Positions 28,189 through 38,528 of a stretch of DNA of 64,000 bases are shown here, in pieces. The stretch's first letter is position 1. Each line of letters starts with the position of its first letter. The position numbers and the translations under genes are program-made. This DNA comes from Craspedostauros australis (lineage: Eukaryota; Bacillariophyta; Bacillariophyceae; Mastogloiales; Achnanthaceae). The DNA lies in contig JAMXDE010000081.1 of assembly GCA_026770025.1 (NCBI GenBank), positions 1-64,000 of the forward strand, read 5' to 3'. The notes under the pieces were generated by a model. The model ran no database searches and was not told where the DNA came from. It saw nothing but the letters and a program-made list of their open reading frames with translations.

Positions 28189-29799
28189 ATGGATGGCATG
28201 ATGATCGGTGCAGTGGGCGACGGCGTGGTGGATATCAACATCGGTATCGCAACATATCCAAACATCACTATGGACCTCGCTCTCGGCCGTGGTTCTCGAT
28301 CTGGTATCGATATCGACGCCGACGTCGACACCAACACCGGCCCAACCAACAGCAGTGCAGTCGGCAGCAACCCATTGGAACCAGCGCCCATCGGCTGCAA
28401 TTCCACCCGAGTGGTCCACTCCGTGGGGCTCATGGACACTTTCGCGAATCATGACCGCCATCATATCCAAGATATCCACCAGGTCCTCCGCCCATTTGAT
28501 TGCTCCCAGCATCACACCGATGAGCCACCACAGCATGAGTGCGATTGGGAGAGGCATTTCGAGTGCTCCATTTCAGCATCAACAATCGATGCGGATTTGG
28601 AGACGACGGAAATCACAAGTAGGAGCGGACGCCAACGCGAGAGCGAGGTTGATATCCTATGCGCTATCATGGAGAGAGAGTCTATCAACGAAGCGGTCGG
28701 CATGGATGCGGCGCACGATTTCGCTGGTGTGAGAGAACTCCTGGACGACTTCGGAGACTTCGATGACGAACTCAATGGAGACTTCGATGGAGGATTCGAT
28801 GATGCATTGCTCCCTCATGCACGTGGCAGAAATCGTGGCGATACCAACAACGCTGACACCGTCGGTATCATCGACTTCGACATCGACATCGGCAGCATTT
28901 ATGACACCAACCAATCTGTGACGAAGCACATGACGCCACATCAACACACGTCCACCGCAGTGCTTGAGATGTGCCGTCAACCAAACATGGAACCACATGC
29001 TGCAACGACTGCTGCTGCTCAATGCATTTGGACTTCACCGCGAATAGGATCGTCGATCACAGCACCAGCGGCGGTAGCCACAACAATGACGCACAGATCG
29101 CAGGCGAAGATAAGAGCAAGGACAGCCACAAGGCCGAAGACCAAAACGAGGGCCGCCAAGAACGTTTCCAAGACACCTCGAACAACCAAACACGCTCCGG
29201 GCAATGGCAGCAGCGGTATCAACGGCAGCAACAATAGCAACGGCAAGAACCTCGTCAAGTTCCGGCACTATCAGTCCAGCCAATGGAGCGTCAAGTACCA
29301 ACAGCTCGTTCGCTTCCACAGGCAGCACAATCACTGCCTCGTCGAAGCGAAGGACGACAAGACTCTCTTTCACTGGGTCAAGCGCCAACGATGCCAGTAC
29401 AAGCAGAAGCAGGAGGGGCGTCACTCCACTCTCACTGATGAACGACAAGGAAAGCTGCGGCAGCTCGGCTTTGTGTGGGACTCTCACGATGAGGCCTGGG
29501 AGAGGCGGTTCAGCGATCTCATGCTGTACAAGGCAAAGCACGGCCACACGAATGTTCCCACGATGTACAGCGACAATCCTTCGTTGGGAATCTGGGCAAA
29601 GAGTCAACGCCGTCAGTACCGGCTGCATTGCAACGGGCAGAAGTCCACGATGACCACCAAACGCATGGATCGACTGAATGCGGTTGGCTTTCCGTGGATG
29701 GTGCGTCCTACGCCGATGGGAGCCATCAAGGAGACATTTGGGTCAGCTGTTGTCGGCGATCTGGTGGGTTTGTATGGGACTGTCGGACAGGCAAGGTAG
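28189..29799 (+). CDS. Double HA-domain protein, alpha subfamily, gene 2
   Basis: 536 residues from ATG at 28189; the preceding leader has no other in-frame ATG that extends the match. The N-terminal half is acidic and varied (DDFGDFDDELNGDFDGGFDD near residue 185) and holds the subfamily segment RVVHSVGLMDTF...HHIQDIHQVL (about residues 70-95). A basic stretch (about 300-360) precedes the HA domains at about 364-428 (WSVKYQQLVRFHRQHNHC, FHWVKRQRCQYKQK, LGFVWD) and 436-502 (YKAKHGHTNVPT, IWAKSQRRQYRLH). No helicase domain is seen. It lies 2.8 kb after alpha1 and 2.1 kb before alpha3, all on one strand, as expected for tandem duplication. A role as a nucleic-acid-binding regulator is inferred from the domain only. 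Confidence 0.88.
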   Translation: MDGMMIGAVGDGVVDINIGIATYPNITMDLALGRGSRSGIDIDADVDTNTGPTNSSAVGSNPLEPAPIGCNSTRVVHSVGLMDTFANHDRHHIQDIHQVLRPFDCSQHHTDEPPQHECDWERHFECSISASTIDADLETTEITSRSGRQRESEVDILCAIMERESINEAVGMDAAHDFAGVRELLDDFGDFDDELNGDFDGGFDDALLPHARGRNRGDTNNADTVGIIDFDIDIGSIYDTNQSVTKHMTPHQHTSTAVLEMCRQPNMEPHAATTAAAQCIWTSPRIGSSITAPAAVATTMTHRSQAKIRARTATRPKTKTRAAKNVSKTPRTTKHAPGNGSSGINGSNNSNGKNLVKFRHYQSSQWSVKYQQLVRFHRQHNHCLVEAKDDKTLFHWVKRQRCQYKQKQEGRHSTLTDERQGKLRQLGFVWDSHDEAWERRFSDLMLYKAKHGHTNVPTMYSDNPSLGIWAKSQRRQYRLHCNGQKSTMTTKRMDRLNAVGFPWMVRPTPMGAIKETFGSAVVGDLVGLYGTVGQAR

Positions 29800-31931
29800 G
29801 CACGGAGTCGACGAGCTGATCAACTGGCCAGCGCATGCATACATGCATGTATGTACATGACCACAGCAACACGAATACATATTATACATAACGAAGTAAC
29901 GACATAGCACTGCATAAATTCATGGAATAGAGTATTCGTGTACTAGAGTGGAGTTGAGTGGAGTTGAGCGGAGTACGTAGAGTGGATGCGTCGATACTTG
30001 CGCAGGGATTGTGAGACTGGTTAGGGTAGTCCATGAATGCTGGTGAGGCGGAGAGATGAACAGGTCCAGGTAATACACGCGCCACGCGACCCGTCTGTAA
30101 CCCATTGCGGTGGCGTGAATACGATGGTGACGATGGGATGGGATAGGATCAAGGGAGGTCGCACAGTATCGCACACTCAACAACGGCGATGTAGTGTGGC
30201 GCTATATCGCATTGCGCGTGGAACGGGGCGTGGCTATGCACCAGGTCGAATCGCACCGCACCGCATTGCATCGCATCACATTGCATCGCACCGTCAAGTA
30301 CCACATTGCACGTCACTGCACAGATTCAGAACGGCTGGCGAATCTGCGGTGTTTTTTTGCGTTGCATTTCGGATGTGGGCACTGCGGTTATCGAGATTCA
30401 TTCTTCTGTTCATGATCTCGATGGGATGTCGATGCCACCGTCAGTGAATAGTAGAGGATGGCCGCTTCACACCCTGCGAAAAGTTGACCGCGATACGCAA
30501 CCACCCCACTCGTTCTCATCGGATCCATCAACGGTGGAAATTATCGGCGGTAGTGTCACTATCATCGGTAACTCTTTGCGTATTCCATTCCGCTGCTATC
30601 GATGCCGATGCTGATGCCGACGTTGAACTGCCGCCCATCAGGATCTTGCTCCCATTCCTACTCTGCCCCGTCGTCGTATGCCACAACCACCATCGAGGAA
30701 ATGCGATGCTGCGATGTTGCATTTCTGACCGCTGTCTGCGTCCACTCTGTTGCCGTCGGTTGGATTGACACGCTGATGCCAGTACGAGTAGAATGTCGAC
30801 CGCCATCGTTGGCTGCACGTCGCTTGTGCGCATGTTGGATTCGCCCCATGCTTTCGCGCCGCATCGTAAGATCCATGGCATTACGTTGCATCCCATTGCG
30901 TCTCATCCCGTCGCGTTGCGGTGCTTGTTCGGGCGTCTTTCCACCCATCTCAAAATGTGAGGGAAAGTCATTTTCGAGGCGGAAATGGACCTTGGTGAAA
31001 GAAAGTGGTTTACGGGATCGGAGTTGGCGAGACACGCAACAACGCCGCAAAGTAGGGTTCTGGTTGGGTTCGGCGGGGACTGCGTGGTTGTGGGACTGTG
31101 TTGATACGTCAGATTGTGTTGTGAGGTGTCGCGGATGTTCGCAATCGTTATGTAATTCGATGCGTGGAACACAAAGAACATACTCAGAGCAGATCAAGAC
31201 GTGCAGAAGGCACTCCCAACGGAGATATCGAAGGTAGATGATGTTCGCCGGGCGGGGATCGGGTAGAGTTCGGGTTGCAGTTGGTGGCTTTGTTGTGTGT
31301 AATTTCGCCGTCGTGTTGAGGTTGCTAAATGTTGAACACGTCTGAAGAGCAGATGGGTCATTGCGTTAAATATGATGTTGTCACATCGGACGATTTGTAT
31401 GTTCTTTGGTTGCGTTTAGAGTAGTCCAATGAATCATGTGTGTCGTTCCCGTGCTTCATTTATCCGAGTTCGTTGTTGCGAAGTCGGTTCTGAGATGTTG
31501 GTTTGTTCGTTGATCCGTGTTGTGCGTTGGTGTGTGATGTGTGATGTGTGATGTGTGTGATGGGCGGTCGTGCGAGTGCGAGTAAGAGCAAAAATACGCA
31601 GATTGATTGACGTGACTGGGGTCGCTTCCACATTTTGTGGGTCTGGTCACGTCGATCACAACCTGCTTTGGGCAGATGCCTCTGACACCTTCATGCTCAC
31701 AATTTCAAATCCATCCGGATCCAAATCCAGCCCACAACCACACACAATCACCCGCAAGCGCACTCCCCTATCGCTCACAGTCACGTAAGAAGCTCATCAG
31801 AACTGCACAGCGAAAACCAGAAGCGAAAGCAGAAAGTCGAAAACCGAGCAACCGCCAATTCCATCCACCCGACCTGCACCAACCCACATCAACCAACAGC
31901 AATCCACATCAACGACGACAACAACGCCGCC
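29800..31931. other. Gene-poor spacer between HA-alpha2 and HA-alpha3
   Basis: 2.1 kb without a supported gene. It contains a GAGTGGAGTT repeat (about 29945-29975), a CGCACCGCATTGCAT-type repeat (about 30250-30295) and a TGTGATG run (31530-31561). The last 250 bases are CA-rich leader sequence of alpha3. An AT-rich patch (CATATTATACATA) lies about 80 bases after the alpha2 stop. Confidence 0.5.
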
Positions 31932-33287
31932 ATGATGATGTTCACACCAACTTCCACACAATACAAGCACAGCAACACCATAGTCACCACATCCGACAAC
32001 GATGTCTTCTTTCCAGTCGACAGCGCAACCATGACGATGAACATGACCACCGCCATGAACATGAACGGCATGGTGCGCAACCAGAAGAGGAAATCCCATC
32101 ATGATCACGATGAGGATGTCGGCCCGGATCCCATCCAGTACACAGGAATGCGCATCGTCAACGAGGTTCGATTGGAGGACACGTTCGGCCAATGCCGCAA
32201 CTCCAACGCCAACGCAGAAATCGGCGCCACCAAGGACAACGACTGCACGTGCGACGCTTCGTGCGGTTCGGCAGTCCCGATGCATGAAGTCGAGACCTTC
32301 CTGCGATCGCTGTTCCGAGAAGACGCGTACCACCGCAGTCCCGCATCCGTTGCAACCGACGGGTCAACCAACACCAGCGCTCCACAAGGTCGAAGCGTCC
32401 ACGTCGAATGCAACGACGAGCCGATTGACGCATTCACTGATGTCCGTCATTTCTTGGTGGACATGGAGGCGGGTGTCAACAGCAATGCCAGCAACAGCAA
32501 CAGCAGTGCCGAGATCAGCGGTAGCATCAGCAACAGCGGAAACGACCATTGCCACGACGGCGACGCGAGTCTGATCGGATTCCATGCCGACATGGACATG
32601 TTCAATTCCCATCATTCCTTGCTGTGCTCCACATCTGCACCATCGGCGACTTCGATGACTTCGATGACATCCCCACCTCCATCCAAGATACGAAGAGTGA
32701 TCAGCGACACGAGAATCTCGCCGACGTCCACCAAGGCCGCACCCTTTGCACCATTTCACAACCATCACAACGCAGCATCACCAATCAAGTTCCGCAAGTA
32801 CCAAGCTGACCAGTGGGAGGCACGATACCACGAGCTCATCCAGTACCGCGAGACGCACGGCCATTGCCTCGTCGATTCCAACACGGACCGCACCCTGTCC
32901 CACTGGATCAAGCGACAGCGTTGCCAGTACAAGCTGAAGCAGGACGGCAATCACACCACGCTGACCGACGAACGGCAGAGCAAGCTGGAGTCCCTGGGTT
33001 TCGTGTGGGATTCGCACGAGGTTGCCTGGGAGTACCGGTACCAGGACCTGCTCGCCTTCAAGGCCAGAACCGGTCACACCAACGTGCCCACGGTGTACAG
33101 CAACAACCCGTCGCTGGGCATCTGGGTGAAGGGACAGCGGCGGCAGTACCGCCTGCACAGCAGCGGGCAACGATCCACGCTGACGGCGAAGAGGATCAAC
33201 CGGCTGCGCGACGTCGACTTCCAGTGGGTGTCACCATCCATGGTGAACCGCGCGCCGTTCCCCACACGAGTCGGCCTCGCAGCGTGA
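31932..33287 (+). CDS. Double HA-domain protein, alpha subfamily, gene 3
   Basis: 451 residues starting MMMFTPTSTQ at 31932, following a long CA-rich leader. The N-terminal region carries the alpha segment IVNEVRLEDTF (about residues 75-85) and, farther on, MHEVETFLRSLF (about 116-127), a variant of the same block in alpha1 with a Cys-containing insert. An Asn/Ser stretch follows. The HA domains are at about 293-357 (WEARYHELIQYRETHGHC, LSHWIKRQRCQYKLK, LGFVWD) and 364-430 (LLAFKARTGHTNVP, IWVKGQRRQYRLH). The domains resemble alpha1 more than alpha2. The G/C content of the domain-coding part is visibly higher than in the leader. Confidence 0.88.
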   Translation: MMMFTPTSTQYKHSNTIVTTSDNDVFFPVDSATMTMNMTTAMNMNGMVRNQKRKSHHDHDEDVGPDPIQYTGMRIVNEVRLEDTFGQCRNSNANAEIGATKDNDCTCDASCGSAVPMHEVETFLRSLFREDAYHRSPASVATDGSTNTSAPQGRSVHVECNDEPIDAFTDVRHFLVDMEAGVNSNASNSNSSAEISGSISNSGNDHCHDGDASLIGFHADMDMFNSHHSLLCSTSAPSATSMTSMTSPPPSKIRRVISDTRISPTSTKAAPFAPFHNHHNAASPIKFRKYQADQWEARYHELIQYRETHGHCLVDSNTDRTLSHWIKRQRCQYKLKQDGNHTTLTDERQSKLESLGFVWDSHEVAWEYRYQDLLAFKARTGHTNVPTVYSNNPSLGIWVKGQRRQYRLHSSGQRSTLTAKRINRLRDVDFQWVSPSMVNRAPFPTRVGLAA

Positions 33288-34303
33288 AGTCATCGTCCGC
33301 TTACACAGTTTTGACATTGTACAGATAGGTAGGATAATCATGATAGCCTCAAAGAGATAATGGTTTGCATACAGCAGCTCAAGCATCATGGAATGGAACG
33401 CCATCTTTCAGCACTATGCTACGTCCGCGCCTGCACCGAACCTCGCTGCTCGTCCATCCATCCATCTGTCTATCCGTCTTGCGCATGATACAAAGCGAAA
33501 CCGACGGCGACGCGACGACGTTTCTGCATCGGACAGGATGGAAGACTGAGGCCGGTCCTTGTGCGCATTCGTCCACCTTGACCCGCAAGATCCGTAGCGC
33601 GGGCTTGCTTCACGCAGGGGATGCTACCCGACTTGGCCACCCTTCTATTACACCACAGATCAAGCTGGGCAGAAGTACCTGCTCGCACGAGCACGAATGA
33701 TCTGCCGATCTCTTTGGCCAAAATAGGCATGATGAATAGTCAATTCGAATACTTTTCTGTTGGTACCTGCGGAGTTTTCTCAAAGAAACGGGATCAAACG
33801 GGAATGGAATATTGAAAGCTGCGGCATTATACAATTACTGTTAAACTTCACAACGAAAGAGAAGCAATGTGTGTTTGACATAATAATAACGCCATATTAA
33901 CGTATATGGCCGTTGATAGATGAGACATGGATGTGACCAAAAATAACCCGGATGTTGAGCACGTGCATGAGGACAGACTGTATTGGGGACAAAATAAAAT
34001 GGCGCGTTTTTGTGTTGTTGGCGTTGCTCTTTTCTCTTCGTTTGTCTCCGTGTTGTGTTGTGGCGACAGACATTGCTGGATTGAGTTCTGTCTTCCGTTT
34101 GGTCTTGTTGTTGTTGATGTTGTTCTCGTCTGTCAGAAGCCATCGACCAGACGGACATGGACCTTTGATCGAAAGCTCTGGACCAAGGCGGGGGAAAGGC
34201 AACCAGCCGCAAGGACCGGAACACGATTGATGGGAAGCAGCAGCGCAGAGCACGATCAGAAACGCGATTGGCGACGCTGGTGAGAACAAGAAGTCGCAGC
34301 AGC
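33288..34303. other. Spacer between HA-alpha3 and the coiled-coil gene
   Basis: 1.0 kb with only short, overlapping frames; nothing supported. An in-frame TTG at 34268 extends the next gene only if non-ATG starts are allowed. Confidence 0.4.
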
Positions 34304-37300
34304 ATGCCGCTTTCCGTTTCGGCAGAAGAATGGGATGATAGCAATGATAACAATGTCAGCACTGGCATGAGTATCAGCATCAGCAACAAGAGCAAGAGCA
34401 GCAGCCGCTACAGCCGCAACGACGCGACGGACAGCGATTCGGGTGGTCGGGACCATCAGGATCATAATTTCCCACTTCGGACCCGCGCGACAGCTGCAGT
34501 TGGAGTGGACGAAGCAGGAAGCAGCAGCTACGAGAACACGGGAGACAGCGCCAGCAACCACAGCACTAGCAGCACCCACAGCAGGGACGACCAGAACTTC
34601 TACAAGAGCATTCTGCAATCCGCCATGGGCCCTCAATCCATCAAGGCGTACGAATATCTCTTCATTGATGAGTTTGGCGGTCGCAAAGACAGCGACGACG
34701 ACAACAAAGACAACAACGATGATGCGGATACCAACGAGGACGACGACAACTTCACCAACTTGGTGTCTTCCGTGTCCAGCCGGGCGGGAGCGCTCAGCAG
34801 CAAGTGCAGCGCGGCGCCGTCGTCGATCACCATGCCGACAGTTCTGCAGCAGATTGGCAGTCCCAGGCGCAACATGTCGGCGCTGCCCAGCGTCGTCGTG
34901 CAACCCTCGACAGGAAAGAAGAACAAGGGCGTCTCCAAACCCAATGTGATGGAGGGGGTGGAGATGCTGATCAAGAGCCAGCTGTCCGATGACGCGTCCA
35001 TCGTCTCGCCCTTGGTTTCCATCGATCATGCCGTGGAAGAGGAGCTCCAGAAGGTGCTTCTGACGACCAGTACGGAGAAGTTTATCGAATCGGAGCCTCC
35101 GACGGATCTCATAGATACGGACAATCCCACGCCCAAGCAATCCAACATGAACACGACGAGGGAGTCTGCGGCATTATCGTTCCGAGAGAGTGAGCGCGTC
35201 GATTCCACCACGCCTGGTGCTCCTATTGCTACTGCTACCGCTACTGCCACCAAGGATCCAAATGTCACTCCCACCAACGAACTCAACAAGGAATCATCGC
35301 CATCGTTGCAACGGATACTCTTTGGAAATCGTCAGATGCTGGAGCTTGACAATAACGACTCGCCTGGACAGTCCACAGACTCCACGCCGTTGTCCTTGTC
35401 GGTGCATGGCGATGCCGCGGGACAAAGAGCAACGGCACCGGCACATGAAGATGCCCATCCCATTGATGGTGAGCATGAGCCACCAAATCACGTGGACGAA
35501 TCGCCGGATCGCAGCAGGTCGGCGGGATCGCTGTCATTCTCTTTCTCCCGAGTTTCGTCAGATGCGGAGCTGGAACGGTTTCTCGATGAGCAGCTGGAAC
35601 AGCGAGAGTATTCTGGTGCGCAGATACCGGATGTGACGGAGAGCGACTCGACCGCCAAATCATGGAAGAGCAGGCTCAGGGAGGTCTCGGCTCGCAACTC
35701 GAAGCTTGGGGCAGATCTCAGCGACTTGCTTGGCGCCGGGCGTGAGCACCGAATGGCGGATAAGGAGCAGCTGCAGAAAGAGCAGGATGGCCACCATGGG
35801 GGCGATTACGTGACCATCTCTGGTGGGGATGCCAGGTATCGGGATGAAATCGACAAGCAAAGTCAGAGAATCCAGCAACTGGAGGCAGAAAACAGCGACT
35901 TCCAAAGAGCCATCGAGCAATTGAACAAGCAGCTTGAAGAGAAGGAGCAACAACTGGAGAGAAAGGACAAGGGCATGGTTCTACAGCTGCGGGAGCTGGA
36001 GGATCTGCGCAAGCAACGGGAAGACGATGTGCGCCGATGGAGATGGCAAAGCGACATCATGGGGAATCAAGAATTCAAGTCCGCCATGGACGATCCACCA
36101 CCCACCACGCCGGCTTCTGATGGCGCAATGATAGTTTCCGGCGAAGCCAATCCTCCGTTCTCAACCTTCGCGCTCGCGATGGCCAAATCCGGCCAGGAAG
36201 GCGACAAGCTGGAACTCGAGCTGGAGCAGGAGCGCCGGATGGCACTGCAGGTCCGAGTCGTGGAGCTGGAGCGAGAGTTGGCGAATGCAAGGCAAGTGAC
36301 TGCGCCCATCAATGTCACCACGAGCAGCGCCAACGCTCGCGTGCAGTGGGAAGACTCCACCGATGGCGAGTCCTTGATGCGATCCAAGAGTCTGGACTAC
36401 TCCCAACGGTCCACCTCCAGGCTGAACGATTCGACAGTGTTCGTGGAGCTGGAGATTTCTCAGGCCCAGGTCAAAGAAACCACCGAGCTACTAAAAGGCA
36501 CGCAACGAGATCTCGTCCAAGCGAACAAAAGCATGCAAAAATGGAAGGACAAGTACACCGAGGCTTCCATCACAATCGACGATTTGGAAAGAAGGATGGC
36601 GAGGAAGACTGCGAGCCATGCGGCCGAATTGCGACAGAAGGATGGCGAGCTCGAGCTCCTCAACCAGCAAGTTGCCGCCTTGCGACGTCAGCAAACCAAA
36701 TTGGCGACCAGTCCTCAGCACATCCTGCACGATGGAAGCTTGATGCTTTCGCGGTCGGCGTCAAACGATTCGCCCGTCCTTCCTTTTGATGAAGTCGAGC
36801 AGGATATCTCCAATCACCCACAGATGGATCAACCCTCACCGGCATCCTTCTCTCGGAATCAACTCGATATCTTCACTCCACGCAAGCAGCCGGTCGGCTT
36901 CGGGAACTTGGGGGATATTTCTCCCATCCACCCGGAATCGAACACTCCGATCGACATGTCCCAAATGAATCCGAGCTTCGATGTCAATTCAGAAGACTTT
37001 GACGAATACGGGGATCGCATCAGCGGAGTCAACCGCCAAGAGGAAAGGAGGGAGAACGAGTCGCTCAATATGGACATCGACGAGCTCATGCACGACATCC
37101 GACAAATGACGATGGAACGAAGCCAACTGTTGGAGGATATCAACGCCGACGAAGCAGATAGCCGTCCCGCAGCGTTGGAGGCGAATCCAGGGATATCTGT
37201 CGCCCTCGTGGTCAATTCGGAGCATGCCCTGTCCGAATCACATGGCATCGTCGAGTCATATCAGCATGATGGGGTAATTTGTGACCGAACCCAGCTTCTC

Positions 37301-37978
37301 GAAAGAGAGGAGGCCACCATTCTGCAATCGAGGAATGATCACAACGACGAATCCAAGCTTTTGGATCAAACCATCTCTCTCATGGAAAACATGATCGGCC
37401 TTGTGCATTGTGAGAAGGGCGATGACTCCATCAACTCGAGAGAGGCTTCCGTCCTCGACCAACTCGAAGTGCTCTCCGACTTGCTCAACGAGACGGACCA
37501 ACAAACGAGCCTCGACCGGATATCCAACATCCTCAAGGGCCCATCCATACTGGAGAGGCAGCAACGACAGAAGGAGGAAGAGCGACGCATCGTTGTTTCT
37601 ACGACCACGTCTTCGGTGAAGACGGGAGGTCAGTTGGCACCCGCGCCCGAACTTGACGAATCACAGGCAACGTCAACAGACCATGCCAACTCCACAGCCG
37701 GGAGCATCCACGTTTGGGAGGAACTGGTGAACGAACTGCGCGGCAAGATTGCGTTCTTGGAGTACGACAGGGCGGAAGTTGTCAGAGTCACGAAGGATAT
37801 CATGGAGCAGGAACTGGAAACGCATCGTCTTAAGATTTGCGTCGTCACGGCGACGGCGCAAAGAGAAGCGAAAGAAGAGCTTTTGGCATTCCAGCGTCAG
37901 ACCCAGCAAGTGCTGCAGAACCTGTACGGATCCGTCTGCAGGAACTGCCAGGAGAAGCTGCGTTCCGGCGTTGTCTGA
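34304..37978 (+). CDS. Large acidic coiled-coil protein, function unknown
   Basis: 1224 residues from ATG at 34304 (MPLSVSAEEWDD). Residues 1-450 are acidic and Ser-rich with Asp/Asn runs and look disordered. From about 510 to 600 there is strong heptad-type coiled coil (QQLEAENSDFQRAIEQL, QLEEKEQQLERK). More coiled coil lies at about 635-680 (LELELEQERRMALQVRVVEL) and 705-810 (TELLKGTQRDLVQANKSMQK). Further short charged helices follow, and a final helical segment ends QNLYGSVCRNCQEKLRSGVV, with a C-x-x-C close to the C-terminus. The layout resembles scaffold, centrosome or cytoskeletal proteins, but no named family is recognised. No intron is needed. It is the longest host gene in the window. 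Confidence 0.85.
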   Translation: MPLSVSAEEWDDSNDNNVSTGMSISISNKSKSSSRYSRNDATDSDSGGRDHQDHNFPLRTRATAAVGVDEAGSSSYENTGDSASNHSTSSTHSRDDQNFYKSILQSAMGPQSIKAYEYLFIDEFGGRKDSDDDNKDNNDDADTNEDDDNFTNLVSSVSSRAGALSSKCSAAPSSITMPTVLQQIGSPRRNMSALPSVVVQPSTGKKNKGVSKPNVMEGVEMLIKSQLSDDASIVSPLVSIDHAVEEELQKVLLTTSTEKFIESEPPTDLIDTDNPTPKQSNMNTTRESAALSFRESERVDSTTPGAPIATATATATKDPNVTPTNELNKESSPSLQRILFGNRQMLELDNNDSPGQSTDSTPLSLSVHGDAAGQRATAPAHEDAHPIDGEHEPPNHVDESPDRSRSAGSLSFSFSRVSSDAELERFLDEQLEQREYSGAQIPDVTESDSTAKSWKSRLREVSARNSKLGADLSDLLGAGREHRMADKEQLQKEQDGHHGGDYVTISGGDARYRDEIDKQSQRIQQLEAENSDFQRAIEQLNKQLEEKEQQLERKDKGMVLQLRELEDLRKQREDDVRRWRWQSDIMGNQEFKSAMDDPPPTTPASDGAMIVSGEANPPFSTFALAMAKSGQEGDKLELELEQERRMALQVRVVELERELANARQVTAPINVTTSSANARVQWEDSTDGESLMRSKSLDYSQRSTSRLNDSTVFVELEISQAQVKETTELLKGTQRDLVQANKSMQKWKDKYTEASITIDDLERRMARKTASHAAELRQKDGELELLNQQVAALRRQQTKLATSPQHILHDGSLMLSRSASNDSPVLPFDEVEQDISNHPQMDQPSPASFSRNQLDIFTPRKQPVGFGNLGDISPIHPESNTPIDMSQMNPSFDVNSEDFDEYGDRISGVNRQEERRENESLNMDIDELMHDIRQMTMERSQLLEDINADEADSRPAALEANPGISVALVVNSEHALSESHGIVESYQHDGVICDRTQLLEREEATILQSRNDHNDESKLLDQTISLMENMIGLVHCEKGDDSINSREASVLDQLEVLSDLLNETDQQTSLDRISNILKGPSILERQQRQKEEERRIVVSTTTSSVKTGGQLAPAPELDESQATSTDHANSTAGSIHVWEELVNELRGKIAFLEYDRAEVVRVTKDIMEQELETHRLKICVVTATAQREAKEELLAFQRQTQQVLQNLYGSVCRNCQEKLRSGVV

Positions 37979-38528
37979 GGCTGCAACTGCGAAGAGTTGC
38001 ACACGTCCCGCGCTCCCGCCGAGAATCATGTGCCGTGGTCTCTCCAGATCTTCGGGATTCATGGTGACTCCGTCTCAATCTCCGCGCACGCTGAAGAGCA
38101 TCTGATTTTGCATGATCCCGTGGATTTCAACGACGATTTCGCACAGAAACGAAATCGAGATGGAAGCAAAATAGACACTCGCTCAAGAATCGAGGCATGG
38201 ACATGCAGAGCACGACAGCAATCTGGCTTGCTGTCACTCATATGATTTGTTTGGTACCACAAATTAAAAACATCGCCGTCTTCACCCACCCAAACAAACA
38301 TCAGACGAATCATCGACAGCATTGATATCCCTCACGGCAGCCTCGGGGCGTACCATCCAAACTCTCGCGGAACCAACCGGAGTAAGCAAAGCGAAGAGGA
38401 GCCTTGTGTCCTATTATATTAGTATGTACCATTAAAGTAAGTGCAGCAAAAGGATAACTACGAGAATCAACAGGCAGCGACAGCAATCAATCCCATTCCC
38501 TTCGGTTGCTTTGCTTTGGTTCGGGACG
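37979..38528. other. Spacer after the coiled-coil gene
   Basis: No gene seen. Contains CTATTATATTAG at 38411-38422, an exact match to a sequence downstream of the TPR gene (59981-59992). Confidence 0.45.

Noticed and set aside
30240-30300. Possible CRISPR-like or satellite array (CGCACCGCATTGCAT repeats)
   Set aside because: Units are short, irregular and without spacers; it is simple-sequence DNA.
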